A DNA stretch of 64,000 nucleotides from Bacteroides sp. (GTDB taxonomy: Bacteria > Bacteroidota > Bacteroidia > Bacteroidales > Bacteroidaceae), in contig DXWV01000108.1 of the NCBI GenBank assembly GCA_019416685.1, positions 1-64,000 on the forward strand. The letters run 5' to 3'. The stretch's first letter is position 1, and each line of letters begins with the position of its first letter. The position numbers and the translations under genes are program-made. A model generated the notes under the pieces. The model was given only the letters and a program-made list of their open reading frames with translations, did not search any database and was not told where the DNA came from. This document shows, in pieces, positions 9,054 through 16,577 of the stretch.

Positions 9054-10346
9054 ATGAAAAAGATTGTTTTTTTATTGTTGATTGCCTTGTGTCTCCCTAT
9101 AGGTTTGATGGCACAGAGCTATGACGATGACCTCTACTTCATTCCTTCCAAAGAGAAGGAAGAGCCGGCACCAGAGAAGAAGGAACCGGTGAGAAGACAG
9201 GCCACGACGAATATCTATACGTCTCCGGGGACAACTGTCGTTGTTCAGGATCGCAAAGGAAATACCCGAGATGTGGACGAGTATAACCGCCGTTACGATG
9301 CACGTGAAAACGACTTCGAGATGGAGGATGACACCTTATATATTAAAGAGAAATCACGCCCGGATCTGGATGGCGAATGGGTGAACGGCGAGTTCAACGG
9401 TTCGCAGGACGATTACGAATATGCAGAACGTATCATCCGTTTCCGTAACCCGCGCTATGCTGTAAGCATCAGTAGCCCGTTCTATTGGGACATTGTTTAC
9501 GGAAGCAATTCATGGGACTGGAACGTATATACCGATGGCTTGTATGCCTATGCGTTCCCTACGTTCAGCAATCCGATGTGGTGGGATTGGCGCTATAATT
9601 CCTACGGTCCCGGTTGGGGTTGGGGATGGTCACGTCCCTATTACGGTTGGGGCGGATATTATGGCGGCTGGTACGGTGGCTGGTATGGTGGCGGCTATTG
9701 GGGTGGCCACTGGGGACACCATCATCATCCTGGGTATTATCCGGGTTGGGGTGGCGGAGGTCACTACTGGAGCAATAACAGTTATACCAACCGTCGGTCT
9801 TACGGAAACAGCGACCGGTATTCGTCGGGTACTTCACGTCGTACATATACCTCAGGAGATGCTTCCCGTCGTCCGAGTGCAGGAGGAACGAGTACTTCCC
9901 GTCGTACCAATGCTTCGTCTTCGAGCCGGGTTGTAGGTACACGTACCTCTGCCAGCAGTCGTCCGGGAGTAAGTACGGACAGAGGAGAATCAAGCTCTTC
10001 ACGCCGTTCTACTTACACACGTCCGAGCAGTACGCGCAGTACTTATAATAGTAGCTCGCGGACAGAGGTAAGCCGTCCTTCCAGCAGTTCTTCTTCCAGA
10101 CCGAGTAGTAGCAGTAGCCGTCCGAGCTCTACTTATAACAGAGGTAGTTCAACACAGTCTTCCAGCCGTAGCAGCTATTCAAACGGAAGTTCACGTTCGT
10201 CGTCTACTCCTTCTTCCAGCAGAAGTTATTCTCCCAGTAGCAGTAGTAGTTCGCGCTCCAGTGCAGGTTCGTATAGTGGTGGTAGTTCCTCCCGTTCCAG
10301 TGGTGGTGGCGGTGGTTCCAGCCGTAGCAGTAGTAGCCGGAGATAA
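9054..10346 (+). CDS. Secreted low-complexity protein, Gly/Trp/Tyr-rich and Ser/Arg-rich
   Basis: 430 residues. A signal peptide (1-21, ending LMAQ) is followed by an acidic and basic region (to about 145), a Trp/Tyr/Gly/His-rich stretch (about 150-245, with WGWGW and GGYYGGWYGG repeats), then a roughly 180-residue tail made almost only of Ser, Arg, Thr and Gly. The order is conserved-looking at the N-terminus and disordered later. No function is recognised; it could be a matrix, coat or binding protein. It is followed 29 bp later by a FadL-like barrel gene in the same direction, so the two are probably one transcript. The tail's codon use drifts toward AGC/AGT runs, as expected of a repeat-expanded region. 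Confidence 0.75.
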   Translation: MKKIVFLLLIALCLPIGLMAQSYDDDLYFIPSKEKEEPAPEKKEPVRRQATTNIYTSPGTTVVVQDRKGNTRDVDEYNRRYDARENDFEMEDDTLYIKEKSRPDLDGEWVNGEFNGSQDDYEYAERIIRFRNPRYAVSISSPFYWDIVYGSNSWDWNVYTDGLYAYAFPTFSNPMWWDWRYNSYGPGWGWGWSRPYYGWGGYYGGWYGGWYGGGYWGGHWGHHHHPGYYPGWGGGGHYWSNNSYTNRRSYGNSDRYSSGTSRRTYTSGDASRRPSAGGTSTSRRTNASSSSRVVGTRTSASSRPGVSTDRGESSSSRRSTYTRPSSTRSTYNSSSRTEVSRPSSSSSSRPSSSSSRPSSTYNRGSSTQSSSRSSYSNGSSRSSSTPSSSRSYSPSSSSSSRSSAGSYSGGSSSRSSGGGGGSSRSSSSRR

Positions 10347-10375
10347 CCGTAGTATTAACTTAAAAGGTAAGGATT

Positions 10376-11938
10376 ATGAAAAAGATAATGATTATAGCGG
10401 CTGCCGCCCTGCTTGCAGGCAGTGCAAAGGCACAGACAATATACGATGCTGCTAAGTTTACTGGTAAGGACTTAAATGGAACCGCCCGTTTTGTCGGTAT
10501 GGGTGGCGCAATGAGTGCTTTAGGAGGAGATATATCCACTATCGGAACAAATCCGGCTGGTATCGGAATCTACCGCAGTAACGATGTGATGACTACTTTC
10601 AGTTTCTCAGCCTATGGGATGGAGAGTACATACAAGGGACTTGACAATGTTTATAATTCAAAATGGGATAAGAACCGTGGAGGATTTGATAATATAGGTT
10701 TTGTGTTTTCTTCAAAGATAGGTAATCAGACGCCTCTGCGGTATGTGAACTTCGGATTCAACTATCACAAATCGAAGTCGTTCTATAAGAATATGGGCAT
10801 GGAGGGTTTGCTGAACGCAGCGCCTGGCGATGGTATTGTGACCCAAACCTACCAGATGGCTAATCAGGCGAATGGAGTGAAAGACAGTAAATATCTTGAA
10901 GGCCGTGAAGCTTTTCGCGACAATGAATTGGGCTGGCTTTCCGTATTGGGCTGGCAAGGCCATCTGCTCAATGAAGACGGCAAAAATGAATGGGGTGGAA
11001 ATATGTACAAGCCTATGACTACCGATATCCCTTATGCTAAGTTTCACTCTGAGGAAAGAGGAGGAATTGATCAATATGATTTCAACGTATCGTTCAACGT
11101 CAATGACCGTTTCTATTTCGGAATGACAATAGGAGCTTATGACGTAGACTATAAGAAGTATTCCTCTTATGACGAGAACTATGGCGAGACTGGATATTTG
11201 CTGGAAAGCTGGAACAAGATTGGCGGTAGTGGATTTGACTTTAAGCTGGGAGCCATTGTACGTCCCATCGAATCCTCTCCTCTGCGTTTCGGTGTGTCTG
11301 TGCACTCTCCTACATTCTATAAACTTACGCTGACCACAAGCTCTCGTATGGTTTCCGATGTCTTTTTGGGTGATAAACTGACTCGGACCACCATTGATAC
11401 CTATGACTTGGTGGGTGATATGAACCGTGAGTATAGTTTCCGTACACCGTGGACTTATAATTTCAGTCTCGGATATACAGTGGGCAGTAGCCTGGCTATC
11501 GGTGCGGAGTATGAATATGAAAATTATTCAACGATGCGCTTCAACTACCCCGAAGGTGATGCAATGACTTGGGAAAATGACCAGACCAGTATGCTGAAAG
11601 GAGTTAGTACGGTTCGCGTAGGGGCAGAGTATAAGGTGATTCCGCAATTTGCTTTCCGTTTGGGATACAATTACAGCACTTCTGCCTTTAAGGAGGATGC
11701 TTTCAAGAACTTGCCTTATAATTCAATAAGTACAGATACCGATTTTGCCAATGCCCAGGCGCTTAGCAATTATACCATCGGTATCGGTTATCGTGGCAGC
11801 CTGCTTTATGCAGATCTCGCATATAAATACAGTACTTATAAAGAGAAGTTCTATGCCTTTGAAGATATATATCTTAACAAGACGGACGTTACCAACACTC
11901 GCAGCCAGGTACTCTTTACCATCGGCATGCGTTTCTAA
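10376..11938 (+). CDS. FadL/OmpP1-like outer-membrane beta-barrel
   Basis: 520 residues with signal peptide 1-20 (ending AKAQ). The mature start, with SARFVGMGGAMSALGGD-like text (here GTARFVGMGGAMSALGGD) and TIGTNPAGIGIYR, is typical of the OMPP1/FadL/TodX family in Bacteroidetes. The rest alternates aromatic beta strands and ends in Phe (TIGMRF), as outer-membrane barrels do. Members carry hydrophobic substrates across the outer membrane; the substrate here is unknown. It is probably co-transcribed with the Gly/Trp-rich secreted protein and is closed by a strong terminator. Confidence 0.8.
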   Translation: MKKIMIIAAAALLAGSAKAQTIYDAAKFTGKDLNGTARFVGMGGAMSALGGDISTIGTNPAGIGIYRSNDVMTTFSFSAYGMESTYKGLDNVYNSKWDKNRGGFDNIGFVFSSKIGNQTPLRYVNFGFNYHKSKSFYKNMGMEGLLNAAPGDGIVTQTYQMANQANGVKDSKYLEGREAFRDNELGWLSVLGWQGHLLNEDGKNEWGGNMYKPMTTDIPYAKFHSEERGGIDQYDFNVSFNVNDRFYFGMTIGAYDVDYKKYSSYDENYGETGYLLESWNKIGGSGFDFKLGAIVRPIESSPLRFGVSVHSPTFYKLTLTTSSRMVSDVFLGDKLTRTTIDTYDLVGDMNREYSFRTPWTYNFSLGYTVGSSLAIGAEYEYENYSTMRFNYPEGDAMTWENDQTSMLKGVSTVRVGAEYKVIPQFAFRLGYNYSTSAFKEDAFKNLPYNSISTDTDFANAQALSNYTIGIGYRGSLLYADLAYKYSTYKEKFYAFEDIYLNKTDVTNTRSQVLFTIGMRF

Positions 11939-11981
11939 AAAAAGAAGAGTTTCAATTGCAATTATAACTTTTGTGTGTGAA

Positions 11982-12025
11982 AAAGATCCCCGGAGAAATG
12001 CAGTACTCCGGGGATTCTTGTTTTA
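11982..12025 (+). terminator. Rho-independent terminator after the FadL-like gene
   Basis: Perfect 10-bp stem ATCCCCGGAG (11986-11995) and CTCCGGGGAT (12006-12015), followed by TCTTGTTTTAT. Confidence 0.85.
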
Positions 12026-12115
12026 TATAGCGTATACTTCTATAGTACAACGCTTTATGTTACTATTTAGAAAAGACAGTTCTTACGGGTCCTAAAGTAC
12101 GTATTTAACAATGCC

Positions 12116-12131
12116 TTAAAATGCATTTTAA
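12116..12131. repeat. 16-bp perfect palindrome with repeated ATGCAT words
   Basis: TTAAAATGCATTTTAA is self-complementary. The first half recurs at 12140-12148 (CTTAAAATGCAT) and another ATATGCAT follows near 12174. It lies between convergent gene ends. Function unknown. Confidence 0.5.
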
Positions 12132-12221
12132 CGCTCCCTTAAAATGCATAGTTTACATCTGAAATATGCATTCTTTATCAGTATAGTATCTATGATCTTC
12201 TGGGAGTGTTAATATGGTTAA

Positions 12222-12689
12222 TCAATACTCCACTTTATCTTCCTTCTCTGCCCACTCTTCAAAAGCCTTGATAGCTTCATTGTGGAGCAGTACCTCTGAA
12301 GGTAGTTTCCGGTCTGCGGGCTTCAACTCCAGTTCGTCATAAATAAACGAGTCGTCGAACCCTATATTCTTCGCATCCGTTTTGTTATTGCCATAATACA
12401 TTTTATCCAGTCGTGCCCAATAGATCGCTCCCAGACACATCGGGCAGGGTTCGCACGAAGTATATATTTCGTAACCGCTTAGGTTGAATGTACCAAGCTG
12501 GGCAGCAGCAGCACGGATAGCGCTGACTTCCGCATGGGCTGTAGGGTCGCAAGAGGCAGTTACGCGGTTTACTCCGGTAGCAATAATCTCTCCGTCTTTG
12601 GCAATAACAGCACCAAACGGGCCACCACCATTAGCGACATTTTCTTTTGAAAGCTCAATGGCTTTCCGCATTAATTCTTCCTTAGTCAT
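12222..12689 (-). CDS. guaD: Guanine deaminase (cytidine deaminase fold)
   Basis: 155 residues, hydrolysing guanine to xanthine and ammonia in the cytoplasm, for purine salvage. The zinc site is seen in PTAHAEV (His ligand and catalytic Glu) and in SCEPCPMCLGAIYWAR (two Cys ligands). Length, the FDDSFIYDE segment and the C-terminal EY match the Bacillus subtilis GuaD type rather than TadA tRNA deaminases. It stands alone, divergent from lpd across a palindromic repeat element. Confidence 0.88.
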   Translation of the reverse strand: MTKEELMRKAIELSKENVANGGGPFGAVIAKDGEIIATGVNRVTASCDPTAHAEVSAIRAAAAQLGTFNLSGYEIYTSCEPCPMCLGAIYWARLDKMYYGNNKTDAKNIGFDDSFIYDELELKPADRKLPSEVLLHNEAIKAFEEWAEKEDKVEY

Positions 12690-12710
12690 TTCTTTTTAGA
12701 TTTGGTTTTA

Positions 12711-12893
12711 AGAAACTGTTTTGATTTTTATTCGGAGCTTATTTAGTCTTGTTTTTTGTTCGTTTGCAACTTTGTTTTTAGGAGCATAGCGGGCTATGTG
12801 ACTAAAAGCGAAGTTGCAAACGGGCGAAAAAGAAGGCTGAAGAAGCCCGAAATAAACAAAAAAAGAAATTCTATAAAAATCAAAACGGTTTCT
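12711..12893. repeat. Palindromic element, family AGAAACTGTTTTGATTTT, copy 1
   Basis: A 183-bp element in the divergent guaD-lpd gap. The terminal 21-bp arms (12711-12731 and 12873-12893) pair at 20 of 21 positions. The inner arms CGTTTGCAACTT (12761-12772) and AAGTTGCAAACG (12811-12822) pair perfectly. The centre is CATAGC-GG-GCTATG (12785-12798). A second member lies at 52731-52952. Confidence 0.8.
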
Positions 12894-12984
12894 AAGGCAA
12901 AGGTAATCATTCAGACAATTCCCGGCAACCAAGTTCTTCTTTTATTTGTTGTTATATCATATTTTATTTAAAAACAATCAGCGT

Positions 12985-14334
12985 ATGAAATTTGATATAG
13001 CAATCATTGGCGGAGGTCCCGCCGGATATACCGCTGCCGAGCGTGCAGGGGCCAACGGTCTGAGAACCGTACTGTTTGAGAAAAAAGCAATGGGGGGTGT
13101 ATGCCTTAACGAAGGATGTATCCCAACCAAAACATTATTGTACTCCGCCAAAGTGCTGGATAATATAAAAGGAGCATCCAAGTATGGTGTTTCCGTCTCC
13201 GGGCTTCCCGCGTTTGATATGGAAAAGATTATCAGCCGCAAAGACAAGACAGTGAAGAAACTGACGGGAGGAGTGACAATGACGGTGGCTTCCTACGGAG
13301 TAACGATTGTGGAGCATGAAGCCCTCATAGTGGGGGAGAAGGACGGGCGAATACACATTAGCAGTGAGGGCGAATCGTATGAGGTGACCTATCTGATGGT
13401 TTGTACGGGCTCTGATACGGTGATTCCTCCGATAAAGGGGCTTGCGGATGTAGATTACTGGACTTCAAAAGAAGCCCTGGAGTCAACGCAGCTCCCCCGG
13501 TCACTCGTCATCATTGGTGGTGGCGTAATCGGTATGGAGTTCGCCTCATTCTTCAATAGTATGGGAGTGCGGGTAGCAGTGGTCGAGATGATGCCCGAAA
13601 TTCTGGGTGCGATGGATAAAGAAACCAGCGCCATGCTCCGGGCAGACTATACGAAACGGGGTGTTAATTTCTATCTGAATACAAAAGTGATTGAAGTGGG
13701 TAAGGCAGGAGTTACAGTAGAGAGAGACGGGAAAACAACCGTGCTTGAGGCAGATAAGATATTAGTCAGCGTGGGACGTAAAGCAAATATAGGCCAGGTG
13801 GGGCTTGATAAACTGAACATCGAGCTACACCGTAGTGGGGTGAAAGTAAATGAGCACATGCAAACCTCTCACCCGCATGTATATGCTTGTGGTGATATTA
13901 CAGGCCATTCGATGCTGGCACATACCGCCATCCGTGAGAGTGAGGTGGCTATTAATCACATCTTAGGCGTAGAAGATAAGATGAGCTACGACTACATTCC
14001 CGGAGTAGTTTATACCAATCCCGAACTTGCTGGGGTGGGGAAGACGGAAGAAGAGCTTATCGCCGGAGGGGTGAGTTATCGGGTACAGAAGTTACCGATG
14101 GTCTACTCCGGTCGTTTTATTGCCGAGAATGAATTGGGAAATGGGCTTTGCAAACTGATTCTTGATGAAGATGAGCATATCATCGGCTGTCACTTGTTGG
14201 GGAATCCGGCTTCGGAACTAATTGTGGTGGCAGGTATTGCCATCGAGCACGGATATACGGTAGAAGAGTTTAAAAAGAGCGTATTTCCTCACCCCACGGT
14301 GGGAGAGATTTTCCATGAAACCCTTTTTGCCTGA
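12985..14334 (+). CDS. lpdA: Dihydrolipoamide dehydrogenase (E3)
   Basis: 449 residues; reoxidises dihydrolipoamide on the E2 subunit with NAD+. FAD-binding GGGPAG lies at 9-14, the redox pair C40/C45 in GGVCLNEGC, the NAD site in IIGGGVIGMEF near 180, and the catalytic His with its Glu partner in HPTVGEIFHE at the C-terminus. I chose the ATG at 12985, since the family alignment starts with KFDIAIIGGG and the extra upstream codons are unsupported. Its stop overlaps the lplA start (TGATG), so the two are translationally coupled. First gene of a lpd-lplA-E2-E1 operon. Confidence 0.93.
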   Translation: MKFDIAIIGGGPAGYTAAERAGANGLRTVLFEKKAMGGVCLNEGCIPTKTLLYSAKVLDNIKGASKYGVSVSGLPAFDMEKIISRKDKTVKKLTGGVTMTVASYGVTIVEHEALIVGEKDGRIHISSEGESYEVTYLMVCTGSDTVIPPIKGLADVDYWTSKEALESTQLPRSLVIIGGGVIGMEFASFFNSMGVRVAVVEMMPEILGAMDKETSAMLRADYTKRGVNFYLNTKVIEVGKAGVTVERDGKTTVLEADKILVSVGRKANIGQVGLDKLNIELHRSGVKVNEHMQTSHPHVYACGDITGHSMLAHTAIRESEVAINHILGVEDKMSYDYIPGVVYTNPELAGVGKTEEELIAGGVSYRVQKLPMVYSGRFIAENELGNGLCKLILDEDEHIIGCHLLGNPASELIVVAGIAIEHGYTVEEFKKSVFPHPTVGEIFHETLFA

Positions 14335-15068
14335 TGTTCTGCATAGACAACCGCTGTACGGATATCTATTTCAATCTGGCAGCAGAAGAATATCTGTTGA
14401 AGCAGAAGCGTGAGAACTATTTCATGCTTTGGCAGGCGGCTCCTACGGTGGTTATCGGCAAACACCAGCGTGTGGAGGCAGAAGTGGATACGGACTACAC
14501 GCAGCAGTACGGTGTGAAGATTGCCCGCCGTTTCTCCGGTGGAGGTGCAGTTTATCACGATGCGGGAAATGTCAACCTCACTTTCATAGAGACTGCTACT
14601 CAGCCCGACTTCAACTATTATCTGCAACAAACCATTGATTTTCTGGCAACAGTAGGGATTATTGCCAGTACGGACAGTCGTCTGGGAGTATATATTGACG
14701 GGCAGAAGATATCCGGTAGTGCGCAGTGTATCCACAAAAACAGAGTGATGTATCACTGCACGATACTCTTTTCTACAAACATCGAGGCATTGAACGCCTC
14801 GCTCAATGGCAGGCTGGATCCGGAAATACTGGCTCCCGGTTCGCGTACAGTGCGTGCTGTGCCGTCTGTAAAAAGTGAAGTGACCAATGTATGCAGGCAT
14901 TTACAACAACCTTCGGACATGCGACGTTTTCTGCGGCTTGTGTTTCATTACTTTTTGAGTGAGAATGGAGAGAATCCTATCTATCGTTTTACCTGTAGTG
15001 ATATAGAAGCTATTGAACGGTTGAAGCATGAAAAGTATGCTACGGAAGCGTGGATTTGGGGGAATTGA
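14334..15068 (+). CDS. lplA: Lipoate-protein ligase A, short form
   Basis: 244 residues. It should join free lipoate to the lipoyl Lys of the E2 protein two genes downstream, via lipoyl-AMP. The substrate pocket shows RRFSGGGAVYHD at 65-76 and the catalytic Lys lies in DGQKISGSA (K125). E. coli LplA has about 338 residues; the C-terminal accessory domain is missing here, as in bipartite archaeal ligases, and no separate LplB-like gene is seen. The gene overlaps lpdA by 1 bp. Its TGA stop lies inside a tandem ATTGACA-type word, a half-copy of the palindromes seen elsewhere in the window. Confidence 0.9.
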   Translation: MFCIDNRCTDIYFNLAAEEYLLKQKRENYFMLWQAAPTVVIGKHQRVEAEVDTDYTQQYGVKIARRFSGGGAVYHDAGNVNLTFIETATQPDFNYYLQQTIDFLATVGIIASTDSRLGVYIDGQKISGSAQCIHKNRVMYHCTILFSTNIEALNASLNGRLDPEILAPGSRTVRAVPSVKSEVTNVCRHLQQPSDMRRFLRLVFHYFLSENGENPIYRFTCSDIEAIERLKHEKYATEAWIWGN

Positions 15069-15100
15069 CAATTGACAGTGGACAGTTGCTATGCGGTGTG
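15063..15100. repeat. Solo arm of a stop-codon palindrome
   Basis: Tandem words ATTGACA, ATTGACA and GTGGACA, followed by GTTGCTATGCGG, start inside the lplA stop codon region. It resembles one arm plus apex of the intergenic palindromes, but the other arm is not recognisable. Confidence 0.4.
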
Positions 15101-15188
15101 ATAACAACTATAAACTATTAACTCGGAACTTTCTATTCCGGAAGGTTGTTTAATCTATATAAGTCAAGAATAATAAAAAATAAGTTAT

Positions 15189-16526
15189 ATGCCAAAGTTT
15201 GAAATAAAAATGCCCAAATTGGGCGAGAGTGTCACTGAAGGTACCATTATATCCTGGTCGGTACAAGTGGGCGATGTCGTTCAGGAAGACGATGTATTGT
15301 TTGAGGTTAACACAGCCAAGGTGAGTGCCGAAGTTCCGTCTCCGGTAGCTGGCAAGGTGGTAGATATATTGTTTAAAGAAGGCGATACGGTGCCGGTGGG
15401 AACTGTAGTTGCCCTTGTGGATATGGGTGGAGAAGACGAACAGGAAGAAGTTAAGGCGGAACAACCTACAAACGGAATACCTGTTTCAAAATCTCCACAA
15501 GAGGAAGTGGCGAAAGCGGAAGAAGAGCGTTGGTACTCGCCCGTCGTGTTGCAACTGGCACGGGAGGCAAAAATCCTCAGGGAAGAACTGGATACCATTC
15601 CCGGTACAGGTTATGAGGGGCGGTTGAGTAAGAAGGATATCAAAGATTACATTGCCCGGAAGAAGAGTGGTAACCCTACTGCACCTAAAGCTACTGTTCA
15701 GCAGGCAGCCGCTATAGCCAAAGAGGCTCCGGTGAGTACAGCTCCGGCTACTTCGCCTGTATCTGCTGCTACAACTACTCCGGTTGCTCCGGTTGTTTCG
15801 CCTGCTCCGGCAGCCAACTCCACTCCGGATGTGGAAGTAAAGCCTATGGACTTTGTCCGTAAGATTATTGCCGATCATATGGTAATGTCGAAGAAGGTTT
15901 CTCCGCATGTAACCAATGTAGTTGAAGTAGATGTGACTCGGCTGGTTCATTGGCGTGAAAAGAATAAAGATGCGTTCTTTCGTCGGGAGGGTGTGAAGCT
16001 GACTTATATGCCTGTTATAACAGAGGCGGTTGCCAAAGCACTGGTTGCTTATCCCCAGGTGAATGTATCTGTTGACGGTTACAATATACTGTTTAAGAAG
16101 CATATCAATATCGGGGTTGCCGTATCGCTGAATGATGGTAATCTGATTGTACCTGTCATCCATGATGCTGACCGCTTGAACCTGAACGGACTGGCACTGA
16201 GCATAAATTCGCTGGCACTCAAAGCACGCGATAATAAGCTGACTCCTGATGAGATTAGTGGCGGAACATTTACAATCACCAATTATGGTACGTTCAAGAT
16301 GCTTTTTGGTACACCGGTAATCAATCAGCCGGAAGTAGCTATTCTGGGCGTAGGAAGCATTGAGAAGAAGCCCGCAGTGATAGAAACCCCCGAAGGGGAT
16401 GTGATTGCTATCCGGCATAAAATGTATCTGTCTCTGTCTTATGATCACCGGGTGGTAGATGGTTCGCTGGGAGGAAACTTCCTGCATTTCATTGCAGACT
16501 ATCTGGAGAATTTTACCAAAGAATGA
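15189..16526 (+). CDS. 2-oxo acid dehydrogenase E2 (dihydrolipoyl acyltransferase)
   Basis: 445 residues: a lipoyl domain (1-78) with modified Lys44 in NTAKVSAEVP, a peripheral subunit-binding domain (about 113-150, YSPVVLQLAREA to LSKKDIKDYI), a Pro/Ala/Thr-rich linker (about 158-215), and the acyltransferase domain with catalytic DHRVVDG near residue 418. The usual ETDK around the lipoyl Lys is NTAK here. It moves the acyl group from E1 to CoA. Which oxo acid is used, pyruvate or branched-chain, cannot be told from the sequence. Operon with lpdA, lplA and the fused E1. Confidence 0.92.
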   Translation: MPKFEIKMPKLGESVTEGTIISWSVQVGDVVQEDDVLFEVNTAKVSAEVPSPVAGKVVDILFKEGDTVPVGTVVALVDMGGEDEQEEVKAEQPTNGIPVSKSPQEEVAKAEEERWYSPVVLQLAREAKILREELDTIPGTGYEGRLSKKDIKDYIARKKSGNPTAPKATVQQAAAIAKEAPVSTAPATSPVSAATTTPVAPVVSPAPAANSTPDVEVKPMDFVRKIIADHMVMSKKVSPHVTNVVEVDVTRLVHWREKNKDAFFRREGVKLTYMPVITEAVAKALVAYPQVNVSVDGYNILFKKHINIGVAVSLNDGNLIVPVIHDADRLNLNGLALSINSLALKARDNKLTPDEISGGTFTITNYGTFKMLFGTPVINQPEVAILGVGSIEKKPAVIETPEGDVIAIRHKMYLSLSYDHRVVDGSLGGNFLHFIADYLENFTKE

Positions 16527-16533
16527 TTAATCA

Positions 16534-16565
16534 TCGCTTCCCGTACCTTCCCGTGCGGGAAGCAC
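16534..16565. repeat. 32-bp dispersed word, copy 2 (E2-E1 gap)
   Basis: Matches 103-134 at about 26 of 32 bases and holds the hairpin TTCCCG-TG-CGGGAA. It begins 8 bp after the E2 stop codon and ends 13 bp before the E1 start, so it could affect translation or decay within the operon. Confidence 0.55.
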
Positions 16566-16577
16566 AAGATATAGAGT

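Noticed and set aside
9493..9936. Overlapping ORF inside the Gly/Trp-rich protein gene
   Set aside because: It is an out-of-frame shadow of a low-complexity coding region, without signals of its own.
12756..12971. 71-codon plus-strand ORF across the guaD-lpd gap
   Set aside because: It runs through a palindromic repeat element and its reading is explained by the repeat arms. There is no credible start or family.
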